From assembly GCA_012520815.1 (NCBI GenBank), contig JAAYNM010000029.1, forward strand, positions 1 to 49,322: 49,322 bases of DNA, in the 5' to 3' direction. Positions 9,366 through 16,933 of this stretch are shown one piece after another; within the stretch, counting starts at the first letter, position 1, and each line of letters begins with the position of its first letter. This DNA comes from Clostridiales bacterium. GTDB lineage: Bacteria; Bacillota; Clostridia; Lachnospirales; Lachnospiraceae. A program made the translations under genes and the position numbers. The notes beneath the pieces are model-generated. The model searched no databases, was not told where the DNA came from, and worked only from the letters and a program-made list of their open reading frames with translations.

Positions 9366-10694
9366 TTATTGCTCTTTTTCCTTACGTTCTCTAATAATAA
9401 ACTTTAAAGGAGTACCCTTAAAACCAAAGGCTTCTCTTATTCTATTTTCAATATAACGTATATATGAAAAATGCATTAATTCTTTATAATTTACAAAAAT
9501 TACAAACGTAGGTGGCTTTACAGAAACCTCTGTTATATAGTAAAGTCTCAGTCTTTTTCCTTTATCTGTTGGAGGCTGCTGCATTGCTACAGCCTCTGCC
9601 ATAATTTCATTAAGTACGCCAGTACCAACTCTTAATGTAGAATTCTCAATAACTACATCAATTAGGTCAAATAATTTTCCAATTCTTTGAGTTGTCTTTG
9701 CTGAAATAAATATAATTTCTGCATAAGGCATAAAGGAAAGAATATCCTTAACATTTCTAGTATATTCATAAATTGTTTTATCATTCTTCTCAATGGCATC
9801 CCATTTATTAACAGCAATGATAATACCCTTTCCTCTATCATGAGCTATACCTGCAATCTTTGCATCCTGTTCCGTAACACCTTCAATGGCATCAATCATA
9901 ACAACTACAACATCAGCTCTATCAACTGCAGTAACTGAACGGATAATAGAGAATTTTTCTAATTCTTCTTTAATCTTACTCTTTCTTCTAAGTCCAGCAG
10001 TATCAATAAATACATACTCTTTATCATTTCTTTTTATTACAGTATCAACAGCATCCCTTGTTGTTCCTGCTATATCTGAAACTATAAGTCTATTTTCTCC
10101 TGAAAGCTTGTTAATGAGAGAAGATTTTCCTACATTTGGTTTACCTATAACAGCAATTCTAGGTCTATCATCTTCTTCATCTGTATAATTGATTTCATCA
10201 AAGAATTTTGTTACTTCATCTAACATATCACCTATTCCAAGTTTAGCAATGGCACTAACTGGAACAGGATCACCTATTCCAAGATTATAAAATTCATATA
10301 CATCAGACTGTTGTTTATCAAAGTTATCCACTTTATTAACACATAACACTACTGGCTTATGACTTCTTCTAAGCATATCTGCTACTTTGGAATCACTATC
10401 AACTAATCCTTGCTTAACATCAACTATAAAGATTATTACATCTGCAGTAGCAATGGCTATCTCTGCTTGCTCTCGCATCTGAGATAAAATAATATCACTG
10501 CTGTCTGGCTCAATACCACCAGTATCAATTAATGTAAAATTATATTTTAACCAATTAACCTCTGCATAAATTCTGTCTCTTGTTACACCTGGGGTGTCTT
10601 TTACTATAGAAATTTGCTCTCCTGCCAAAGCATTAAAAAGAGTTGATTTTCCTACATTTGGTCTACCTACTATGGCAACTACTGGTTTACTCAT
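9366..10694 (-). CDS. der: Ribosome-associated GTPase Der (EngA)
   Basis: A tandem GTPase needed for 50S ribosomal subunit assembly, 442 residues. Two G domains each carry complete motifs: GRPNVGKS with DTPG and NKVD in the first, and GKPNVGKS with DTAG and NKWD in the second. The C-terminal KH-like domain ends in a basic tail ([16 protein letters not shown]). The start overlaps the last 8 bases of the DUF512 gene (ATGAGTAA), with AGGAG just upstream, which implies coupled translation. In many Firmicutes der is linked to plsY and gpsA, as it is here. Confidence 0.97.
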   Translation of the reverse strand: MSKPVVAIVGRPNVGKSTLFNALAGEQISIVKDTPGVTRDRIYAEVNWLKYNFTLIDTGGIEPDSSDIILSQMREQAEIAIATADVIIFIVDVKQGLVDSDSKVADMLRRSHKPVVLCVNKVDNFDKQQSDVYEFYNLGIGDPVPVSAIAKLGIGDMLDEVTKFFDEINYTDEEDDRPRIAVIGKPNVGKSSLINKLSGENRLIVSDIAGTTRDAVDTVIKRNDKEYVFIDTAGLRRKSKIKEELEKFSIIRSVTAVDRADVVVVMIDAIEGVTEQDAKIAGIAHDRGKGIIIAVNKWDAIEKNDKTIYEYTRNVKDILSFMPYAEIIFISAKTTQRIGKLFDLIDVVIENSTLRVGTGVLNEIMAEAVAMQQPPTDKGKRLRLYYITEVSVKPPTFVIFVNYKELMHFSYIRYIENRIREAFGFKGTPLKFIIRERKEKEQ

Positions 10695-12087
10695 ATTTTT
10701 CTCCTAACTTTCTATCTGGAAAGCATTTAACATAAACATAGTTTGCTTCATTATATGACTTGTCATACAAAACATCATACAAAATATTATTCAGTAAATC
10801 TTTTCCTGAAGATTTTGCTACACAAATCTGTGTTTGTAGCGAATCTGCAAGTTCCTTAAGATGCATATCATCTAAAAATACATCTTCTCCACTTCTTAGA
10901 ACATTCCCTGGAAGGATAAGTTTATCTCCAAGTTCCTTTTCAAGAAGTTGCTTTTTGATATCTTGGCCTGTAAGCAATCCCGAAACGGTAATGGAATGAC
11001 CAAAGAAATCATTGTATATTTTATATACTTTAATCTCAACTGTTGGAAATTTATTCTGTGTCATTTCCGCAAGTTTAAAAATCAAATCATAGGCTAAAGT
11101 GCCTGTTGCTATAGAGACACTTCTCTTTTCGCTAAAATTTTCTACAGCCTCCAAAGCTTCTATGTATTCATCCTGCAGTAATCGCATCATTCCTACGCCA
11201 TTTTCCAATTGGATATATCCATCATATCTTTCTTCTTCTGGAAAATCTCTTTCGGCTAAAATATACCATTCATCCGAAGCTTGTATAAAATGCAAACCGA
11301 ATTTATCATAAAAATCGTTTTGATAGCTTTCAATTAAATCTATAATCTCACAAGCATCTTCCTTCTTGAACAATTCTAGAGGGTAAAGTCCATCTCGAAA
11401 TTTTGTAAGTCCCGAAGGAACAACTGAGACACTTCTCATATGAGGTAAATACTTTGATAAATCTTCTATAGTTCTTTTTAGCTCATCTTTATCGTTCACA
11501 CCTTTGCACAAAACAATTTGACCATTCATCTCAATACAATTTTCAGACAAAGTATCAATTTTTTTCAGTGCATCTCCAGCAAATCTATTGTGCAACATTT
11601 TGCATCTTAGATCTGGATTTGTTGTATGAACTGATATGTTAATAGGACATAAATGATATTTTATAATTCTTTCAATATCCTTATCTTTCATATTTGTAAG
11701 CGTAATATAATTCCCTTGTAAGAAAGATAATCTAGAGTCATCATCTTTAAAATACAATGTCTCTCTCATGCCCTTTGGCATCTGATCAATAAAGCAAAAC
11801 ATACATTTGTTTGTACACGACTTATAATCGTCCATAAGTCCTTGCTCAAACTCAATACCTAAATCCTCATCATATTCCTTATCGATTTCAAGAATCCATT
11901 CTTCTCCATCACTTTTTCTTATCAGGACCTCTATATATTGGTCATTTATCATATAATGATAATCAAATATATCTTCAATCTCTTCTCCATTAATGGCCAA
12001 AAGACTGTCTCCTGCTTCAATTCCTAATTCTTCAGCTATGGAGTCACTATTTACTTTTTTTATATGATGACCTCTATTTTGTTCCAT
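10687..12087 (-). CDS. DUF512 family PDZ / radical-SAM-like protein
   Basis: A 466-residue protein of the DUF512 (TIGR03279) type found next to der in clostridia. Residues ~5-65 resemble a PDZ domain ([22 protein letters not shown]). At about residues 92-100 is a CxxxCxxC cluster ([11 protein letters not shown]), the Fe-S signature of radical SAM proteins, followed by a TIM-barrel-like region and the C-terminal DUF512 part (from about residue 290). The natural substrate of the family is unknown to me. The ATG at 12087 lies 20 bases after the prs stop, and the 3' end overlaps der by 8 bases. A role in ribosome or GTPase biology is only inference from this linkage. Confidence 0.85.
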   Translation of the reverse strand: MEQNRGHHIKKVNSDSIAEELGIEAGDSLLAINGEEIEDIFDYHYMINDQYIEVLIRKSDGEEWILEIDKEYDEDLGIEFEQGLMDDYKSCTNKCMFCFIDQMPKGMRETLYFKDDDSRLSFLQGNYITLTNMKDKDIERIIKYHLCPINISVHTTNPDLRCKMLHNRFAGDALKKIDTLSENCIEMNGQIVLCKGVNDKDELKRTIEDLSKYLPHMRSVSVVPSGLTKFRDGLYPLELFKKEDACEIIDLIESYQNDFYDKFGLHFIQASDEWYILAERDFPEEERYDGYIQLENGVGMMRLLQDEYIEALEAVENFSEKRSVSIATGTLAYDLIFKLAEMTQNKFPTVEIKVYKIYNDFFGHSITVSGLLTGQDIKKQLLEKELGDKLILPGNVLRSGEDVFLDDMHLKELADSLQTQICVAKSSGKDLLNNILYDVLYDKSYNEANYVYVKCFPDRKLGEKYE

Positions 12088-12107
12088 TCCAAAAATACCT
12101 TTCGGTT

Positions 12108-13289
12108 TTATTTTATAATACCACGATTATATTCATCCATTAACGTTTTAATTCTCTCCGTTGGAGAAAGAACAGCGCCTGTGGACATATCATGATTTAA
12201 TGTATCAATGATTATAGCTAAAAATCTACTCATATCCGCTTCTAAGTAATATCTCTTTTCTAGTAAACTTGGATTTCTATAATTTAAGTTAGTTGTAATA
12301 ACATAATCAAAATATCCATTATCATAGAATTCATCAAACTTTTCCATACCATCTGTGAATAAACCAAATGTAGTACAAATAAATACTTTTCTTGCACCTT
12401 TATCTTTAATTTTCTTAGCTACATCTAACATTGATTCGCCTGAGGAAATCATATCATCTACAATAATAATATCCTTGCCCTCTACATTTGAACCCAAAAA
12501 TTCATGAGCTACAATTGGATTCTTTCCATTAACAATAGTTGAATAATCTCTACGTTTATAGAACATTCCCATATCAACACCAAGAACATTTGAAAAATAT
12601 ACAGCCCTACTCATAGCTCCTTCATCAGGACTAACTACCATAAGGTGTTCATTGTCAATTTTAAGGTCCTTATCAACCTCTAAGATTGCTTTTATAAATT
12701 GATATGTAGGCATATAATTATCAAATCCACGAAGTGGAATAGAATTTACCACCCTTGGATCGTGAGCATCAAAAGTAATAATATTTTGAACTCCCATATT
12801 TGTTAGTTCTTGAAGTCCCATTGCACAATCTAGTGATTCTCTGCCTGTTCTTTTATGTTGTCTACTTTCATACATAAATGGCATAATAACATTTACTCTT
12901 TTTGCTGCGGCCATTGATGCTGCGCAAATTCTTTTTAAATCCTGATAATGGTCATCTGGCGACATATAGTTTAAGTGTCCACAAACAGAGTATGTCAAAC
13001 TATGATTACATACATCCGCCATAATAAATACATCATCTCCACGAACCGATTCATCTATTACACCTTTTGCTTCTCCAGAGCCAAATCTTGGGCAATGGCA
13101 TTTTAAAAGGTATGATTCACTTTGATATCCCTTGAATTCAATAGGTGATTGATTTTCTATAACTCTTTTCTTTCTCAATTCGAATAAATCTCTATCTACT
13201 TTTTTAGCAAGGACCATACAACCTTCAAGTGCGGCTATTTTTAATGGTGCTATCGACATTGTAATATCTGATTTTTGTATGTCTGACAT
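12108..13289 (-). CDS. prs: Ribose-phosphate pyrophosphokinase (PRPP synthetase)
   Basis: Makes PRPP from ribose 5-phosphate and ATP for nucleotide, histidine, tryptophan and NAD synthesis. The 393-residue form is longer than the usual ~315, mainly at the N-terminus, a variant seen in Lachnospiraceae. Recognisable parts are ITFDAHDPR, the VVSPDEGAMSRA segment and the PRPP loop IIIVDDMISSGES. ATG at 13289 has GGAGG five bases upstream; the TTG at 13301 would overlap that site. A strong extended -10 promoter (13352-13380) and a small leader palindrome precede it. It heads the run prs-DUF512-der-plsY-gpsA-luxR. Confidence 0.92.
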   Translation of the reverse strand: MSDIQKSDITMSIAPLKIAALEGCMVLAKKVDRDLFELRKKRVIENQSPIEFKGYQSESYLLKCHCPRFGSGEAKGVIDESVRGDDVFIMADVCNHSLTYSVCGHLNYMSPDDHYQDLKRICAASMAAAKRVNVIMPFMYESRQHKRTGRESLDCAMGLQELTNMGVQNIITFDAHDPRVVNSIPLRGFDNYMPTYQFIKAILEVDKDLKIDNEHLMVVSPDEGAMSRAVYFSNVLGVDMGMFYKRRDYSTIVNGKNPIVAHEFLGSNVEGKDIIIVDDMISSGESMLDVAKKIKDKGARKVFICTTFGLFTDGMEKFDEFYDNGYFDYVITTNLNYRNPSLLEKRYYLEADMSRFLAIIIDTLNHDMSTGAVLSPTERIKTLMDEYNRGIIK

Positions 13290-13305
13290 TTTATCCTCCA
13301 ATCTA

Positions 13306-13332
13306 CATATGCCAATTAACTTCTAGCATATG
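13306..13332. repeat. Small palindrome in the prs leader
   Basis: CATATGC and GCATATG form 7-base inverted arms separated by 13 bases, within the predicted prs transcript and just ahead of its GGAGG. It could be a weak RNA hairpin near the ribosome site or a protein-binding palindrome; the stem is short and A+T-rich. Confidence 0.4.
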
Positions 13333-13351
13333 AGCACAATAAACCATATAA

Positions 13352-13380
13352 TTTATACCATTATAAGGGGGGTTAGTCAA
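13352..13380 (-). promoter_or_regulatory. Promoter of the prs operon
   Basis: On the minus strand, TTGACT (13380-13375), a 17-base spacer and TATAAA (13357-13352) preceded by TGG, which makes an extended -10. A run of six C bases lies in the spacer. It starts right after the mgsA terminator. Confidence 0.75.
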
Positions 13381-13395
13381 GTTTATTACTAGAAT

Positions 13396-13432
13396 AAAAA
13401 ATGTATCCCAGATTATCTCTCTGGGATACATT
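13396..13432 (-). terminator. Strong rho-independent terminator after mgsA
   Basis: A perfect 13-pair stem (AATGTATCCCAGA with its complement) closes a 7-base loop, and the minus strand continues with a T run (TTTTT). It starts 6 bases past the mgsA stop and ends the whole mre-min-rodA-mgsA block. Confidence 0.92.
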
Positions 13433-13437
13433 AAATA

Positions 13438-13833
13438 TTATTTGTATAGTTCACGCCAAGCAAGATCTCCTCTGTCAAGACCAATAATCAGCATCTCAGC
13501 AGTTGCTACATTAGTAGCCAGAGGAATATTATGGATATCGCACAATTTGAAAATATTCGTTATATCTGGCTCATGTGTACGTTTATTAAGTGGATCTCTC
13601 ATAAAAATGACCATATCCATTTCATTACTTTCTATTTGAGAACCAAATTGACTTTCTCCACCAAGGTGGCCTGGAAGAAATTTATGAACATTTAAATTAG
13701 TTACTTCTTCTACTAACCTTCCAGTTGTTCCAGTAGCATACAGCTCATGTTTTGATAATATTCCTTTATAAGCTATGCAAAAATTTTGTAATAATTTTTT
13801 CTTTGAATCATGTGCTATCAGTCCGATATTCAT
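13438..13833 (-). CDS. mgsA: Methylglyoxal synthase
   Basis: Converts dihydroxyacetone phosphate to methylglyoxal and phosphate, a bypass that relieves phosphate-starved glycolysis. The 131-residue length and motifs fit the family: LIAHDSKK at the N-terminus, ATGTTGRL for phosphate binding, PGHLGGESQFG, FMRDPLNKRTHEPD with the conserved aspartates, and ATNVATAEML. AGGAGG precedes the ATG at 13833. It is the last gene after rodA, a linkage common in clostridia even though there is no clear biochemical tie to cell shape. Confidence 0.96.
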   Translation of the reverse strand: MNIGLIAHDSKKKLLQNFCIAYKGILSKHELYATGTTGRLVEEVTNLNVHKFLPGHLGGESQFGSQIESNEMDMVIFMRDPLNKRTHEPDITNIFKLCDIHNIPLATNVATAEMLIIGLDRGDLAWRELYK

Positions 13834-13857
13834 GTTTAACCTCCTGTATAAAGCTTG

Positions 13858-15006
13858 TCATAAAATCTTTTTATGATGAAGTCCCACGTTAAACACAACA
13901 CCCATACCAATGAATAAACTAAGTAATGAACTTAATCCATAACTAACAAATGGTAGTGGAATTCCAGTATTGGGTAATAATCTCGTGGCAACTCCAATAT
14001 TGACAAACGCTTGAAACGCTATAAGGGCTCCCACACCGCAACATATTATTCGACCTGCCAAATCCGGAGCGTGGGCCGCAGTATAAAAACATTCAAAAGT
14101 AATAAGTCCTATGAGAACTATAACTGAGACTGTTCCAACAAATCCTAACTCTTCACCAACAATTGTAAAAATAAAATCGGTTTGAGCCTCTGAAATATAG
14201 TTACCATTTTTAACACTATCCTCACTATCATTATTCAAGCCTTTTCCCCAAAGCCCGCCTGAACCTATTGCCATCACGGAATTGTCTTGCTGATAGTTGA
14301 TTTTTTGAGCAATCTCATTATCTTCATCATAAAAACCTATCAAACGATTAAATTGGTATTCATCAATAATGTTTTGATTTGGCTGTAATAACAAGTAAAT
14401 AACAATCATAACTACAGGAACTGCTGCAACAAAAAATCCAGCTATTATCTTGTAACTTAATCCAGCTATATACATTATAACACAAAATATGAAAATTATA
14501 ACAATACTTGTTGATAAATCTGGTTGTTTATATACAAGTAATAGTGGAATTACAAATAACAATCCAACTATAAAAATCGTCTTAAATGTGTTTATTTTAT
14601 CCTTATATTTCATTAGTAGCTTGGCAAAAAATAAAATTATAAATATCTTTGCAAATTCGGATGGCTGTATCTGTACAATTCCAAAGTCAATCCATCTTTG
14701 GGCACCTTTATGATTTTCACCAAATATTTTAACTGCAACTAAAAGAGCTAAATTCAGTAAATATATCAGCCAATAAAATTTTAATATGAAATTGTAATCA
14801 ATCAGTGCAATAATTAACATTGCTGTGCCGCCTACAATAATACCTGCAATCTGTTTAATCTCGTAGATGCTTGATGTAGTAGCACTTGCGATAACATTAA
14901 CACTAAGAATGTTTATGGCAATAAGCCAAATAAATAATCTGAAGTTAAAGTATCTTTTTTGATATGATTTTAGTTTTTCAAGAGCTCTTTTATATAAGTT
15001 CGCCAT
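13858..15006 (-). CDS. rodA: Rod-shape peptidoglycan glycosyltransferase RodA
   Basis: A SEDS-family polytopic membrane enzyme (382 residues, about ten helices) that polymerises lipid II for cell elongation with its partner PBP2, encoded in the same cluster. Family signatures seen are RWIDFGIVQIQPSEFAKI, KQPDLSTSIV, and the C-terminal NTGIPLPFVSYGLSSLL loop. The protein is closer to RodA than FtsW because of this mre/min/pbp2 context. GGAG lies shortly before the ATG at 15006, and minE ends 20 bases upstream. A basic N-terminal cytoplasmic tail precedes the first helix. Confidence 0.94.
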   Translation of the reverse strand: MANLYKRALEKLKSYQKRYFNFRLFIWLIAINILSVNVIASATTSSIYEIKQIAGIIVGGTAMLIIALIDYNFILKFYWLIYLLNLALLVAVKIFGENHKGAQRWIDFGIVQIQPSEFAKIFIILFFAKLLMKYKDKINTFKTIFIVGLLFVIPLLLVYKQPDLSTSIVIIFIFCVIMYIAGLSYKIIAGFFVAAVPVVMIVIYLLLQPNQNIIDEYQFNRLIGFYDEDNEIAQKINYQQDNSVMAIGSGGLWGKGLNNDSEDSVKNGNYISEAQTDFIFTIVGEELGFVGTVSVIVLIGLITFECFYTAAHAPDLAGRIICCGVGALIAFQAFVNIGVATRLLPNTGIPLPFVSYGLSSLLSLFIGMGVVFNVGLHHKKIL

Positions 15007-15026
15007 AACTACTCCATTATATGGAT

Positions 15027-15299
15027 TTATGAATTATGCTTAACTTCCTTGATTGGAATGTTAGCAATAAGGGCAGGAACATTTCCATTTGAACCCTCTG
15101 ATTCAGTCTGAGTAATTTGAATATCAAGACCCTCTGAATCAATCTCCATATATTTTGCTATTACTTTAATAATATCATTCTTAATCATTTCCATAATTTC
15201 AGGAGAACAATTAGCTCTATCTGAAACAAGTAAAAGTTTAAGTCTATCCTTTGCAACATTGCTTGATGACTTCTTTTTAAAAATATCAAATACGCTCAT
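15027..15299 (-). CDS. minE: Cell division topological specificity factor MinE
   Basis: A 90-residue partner of MinD that stimulates its ATPase and keeps MinCD away from midcell. The N-terminal part (MSVFDIFKKKSSSNVAKDRLKLLL) gives the amphipathic membrane-binding helix and the MinD-contact segment; the C-terminal half is the dimerising topological domain (IIKVIAKYMEIDSEGLDIQI). AAGGAGG precedes the start. The minC-minD-minE order is canonical, and the presence of MinE suggests oscillation or ring-type patterning here in place of the DivIVA-anchored system of Bacillus. Confidence 0.95.
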   Translation of the reverse strand: MSVFDIFKKKSSSNVAKDRLKLLLVSDRANCSPEIMEMIKNDIIKVIAKYMEIDSEGLDIQITQTESEGSNGNVPALIANIPIKEVKHNS

Positions 15300-15310
15300 T
15301 TTTTACCTCC

Positions 15311-16102
15311 TTAATTCTTCTTAAAAAATTTGCCAATTTTAGCAAAAAAGCCATTTCCAGCTGTAAGATCAAGGATAGGAACTTCTTCACCAATTATACG
15401 ACGACAAATATTCAAATAGGCTTGTCCAGGAAGTGTATCATTTCCAACAAGTGGTTCACCCTGGTTAGTTGCGATAACGATATTTTCATCATCAGGTACT
15501 GCACCGATTAAATCAATCGCTAAGATATCAAGAACATCTTCTATAGACATCATATCACCTTTTTTCACCATATCCATGCGGATTCTATTAACAATCAAGT
15601 CAACCTTTTTCATCTCGTTTGCTTCTAATAATCCTATAATCCTATCAGCATCCCTAATTGCAGACACTTCTGGAGTTGTAACAATTAATGCCCTATCAGC
15701 GCCAGCAATTGCATTCTTAAAGCCCTGTTCAATACCAGCTGGGCTATCAAGAATTATGTAATCAAATTCTTCCTTTAACTCTGCAACAAGATCCTTCATC
15801 TGCTCAGGTGTTACGCTTAATTTATCCCTAGTTTGTGCTGAAGGTAATAAATAAAGATTTGGATATCTCTTATCTTTAATCATTGCCTGCTTTGGACGAC
15901 AATTTCCTTCTACAACATCTACTAAATTATAAACGATACGATTTTCAAGTCCCATAACAACATCAAGGTTTCTAAGACCTATATCTGTATCTATTAATAC
16001 TACTTTCTTGTTAAGTTTTGCTAGACCTGTTCCAACATTTGCTGATGTAGTAGTCTTGCCAACACCGCCTTTACCCGATGCTACAACGATAACTTCACTC
16101 AT
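15311..16102 (-). CDS. minD: Septum site-determining ATPase MinD
   Basis: A 263-residue deviant Walker A ATPase (GKGGVGKTTTSANVG, residues ~9-23) that recruits MinC to the membrane. The DTDIGLRNLDVVMGLENR segment and the LDSPAGIEQGF Walker B region are intact. The C-terminus ends in a basic amphipathic helix (FFAKIGKFFKKN), the expected membrane-targeting sequence. ATG at 16102 is chosen since GGAGG lies five bases before it; the in-frame ATG at 16114 would overlap that site. Confidence 0.96.
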   Translation of the reverse strand: MSEVIVVASGKGGVGKTTTSANVGTGLAKLNKKVVLIDTDIGLRNLDVVMGLENRIVYNLVDVVEGNCRPKQAMIKDKRYPNLYLLPSAQTRDKLSVTPEQMKDLVAELKEEFDYIILDSPAGIEQGFKNAIAGADRALIVTTPEVSAIRDADRIIGLLEANEMKKVDLIVNRIRMDMVKKGDMMSIEDVLDILAIDLIGAVPDDENIVIATNQGEPLVGNDTLPGQAYLNICRRIIGEEVPILDLTAGNGFFAKIGKFFKKN

Positions 16103-16138
16103 AATTTCCTCCATCCTGCTATATAAGCATTAACTTCA

Positions 16139-16846
16139 TTATAATTTTATATCATTAAGAACCTCTTTTGATAAAGGTTCTATATAAATATTTCCATCAT
16201 CTACATATGCTATCTTGGTTTCTGGTTTTGATGACTTCTTTGGCTTGTCTGAACATCTAGCAATAGTATCACCAATTCTTATTTGTTGTGGAAACATATC
16301 TAATCCTACAACGAATGCCGCTGCGTCTCCAGAAATACCTGCGTAAATGGTTCCTTTAACTGAACCAAGAACAACCACGCTTCCTCCAGAAATTATCTTT
16401 GCGCCTGGATTCACATCACCTAAAATAACAATACTTGAATCACTTTCAAGAACTTGTCCACTCCTAAGAGTTCCTCTATAAAACTGACCACCTGTAATTC
16501 CCGAAAGAGCCGCCTCCGTAATTTCTTCATTGGAAACAGTCACTTCTTTAGGTGGGTTCATAACTGTCTCTACGGCAACTTTGTATTTTTCTTCATCAGC
16601 ACTATCCAAGATACATACAATATTCAAATCGGAATTGGCAGAAATAATATCAACTATTTCCTGCTGTTCCTGCGTTGATAATCGTTTTCCTTCAAAAGTT
16701 ATGGCAACTGAAGCGCTTTTAAAAAACTTTGAAGAATCCTTTATTTTTAATATTATTTCTTCTTTAACTGCCTCAAAATCACTTTCTTCCTTTATTGAAA
16801 CAATGATTCCGAACTTATTACCTTTAATCATGCATAAATTTTTCAC
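16139..16846 (-). CDS. minC: Septum site-determining protein MinC
   Basis: The FtsZ-antagonist part of the Min system, 235 residues. The N-terminal FtsZ-binding domain occupies about residues 1-105, and the C-terminal right-handed beta-helix (about 120-215) has the hallmark YRGTLRSGQVLES and VILGDVNPGAKIISGGSVVVLGS stretches. The likely start is GTG at 16846, preceded by a GGATGGGTGA ribosome-site-like sequence; an ATG five codons later is the alternative. A good promoter at 16870-16898 suggests minCDE-rodA-mgsA can be transcribed separately from mre and pbp2. Confidence 0.93.
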   Translation of the reverse strand: MKNLCMIKGNKFGIIVSIKEESDFEAVKEEIILKIKDSSKFFKSASVAITFEGKRLSTQEQQEIVDIISANSDLNIVCILDSADEEKYKVAVETVMNPPKEVTVSNEEITEAALSGITGGQFYRGTLRSGQVLESDSSIVILGDVNPGAKIISGGSVVVLGSVKGTIYAGISGDAAAFVVGLDMFPQQIRIGDTIARCSDKPKKSSKPETKIAYVDDGNIYIEPLSKEVLNDIKL

Positions 16847-16869
16847 AGTTCACCCATCCTTCCGAATGT

Positions 16870-16898
16870 ATTTTAACCGAAAAACTATAAATCGTCAA
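16870..16898 (-). promoter_or_regulatory. Internal promoter for minCDE-rodA-mgsA
   Basis: On the minus strand, TTGACG (16898-16893), a 17-base spacer and TAAAAT (16875-16870), located in the 87-base gap between pbp2 and minC, with the predicted start about 20 bases before the GTG. Confidence 0.7.
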
Positions 16899-16933
16899 AT
16901 ATATTATTAGTTACGTAAAATTTGTTGAAAAAA

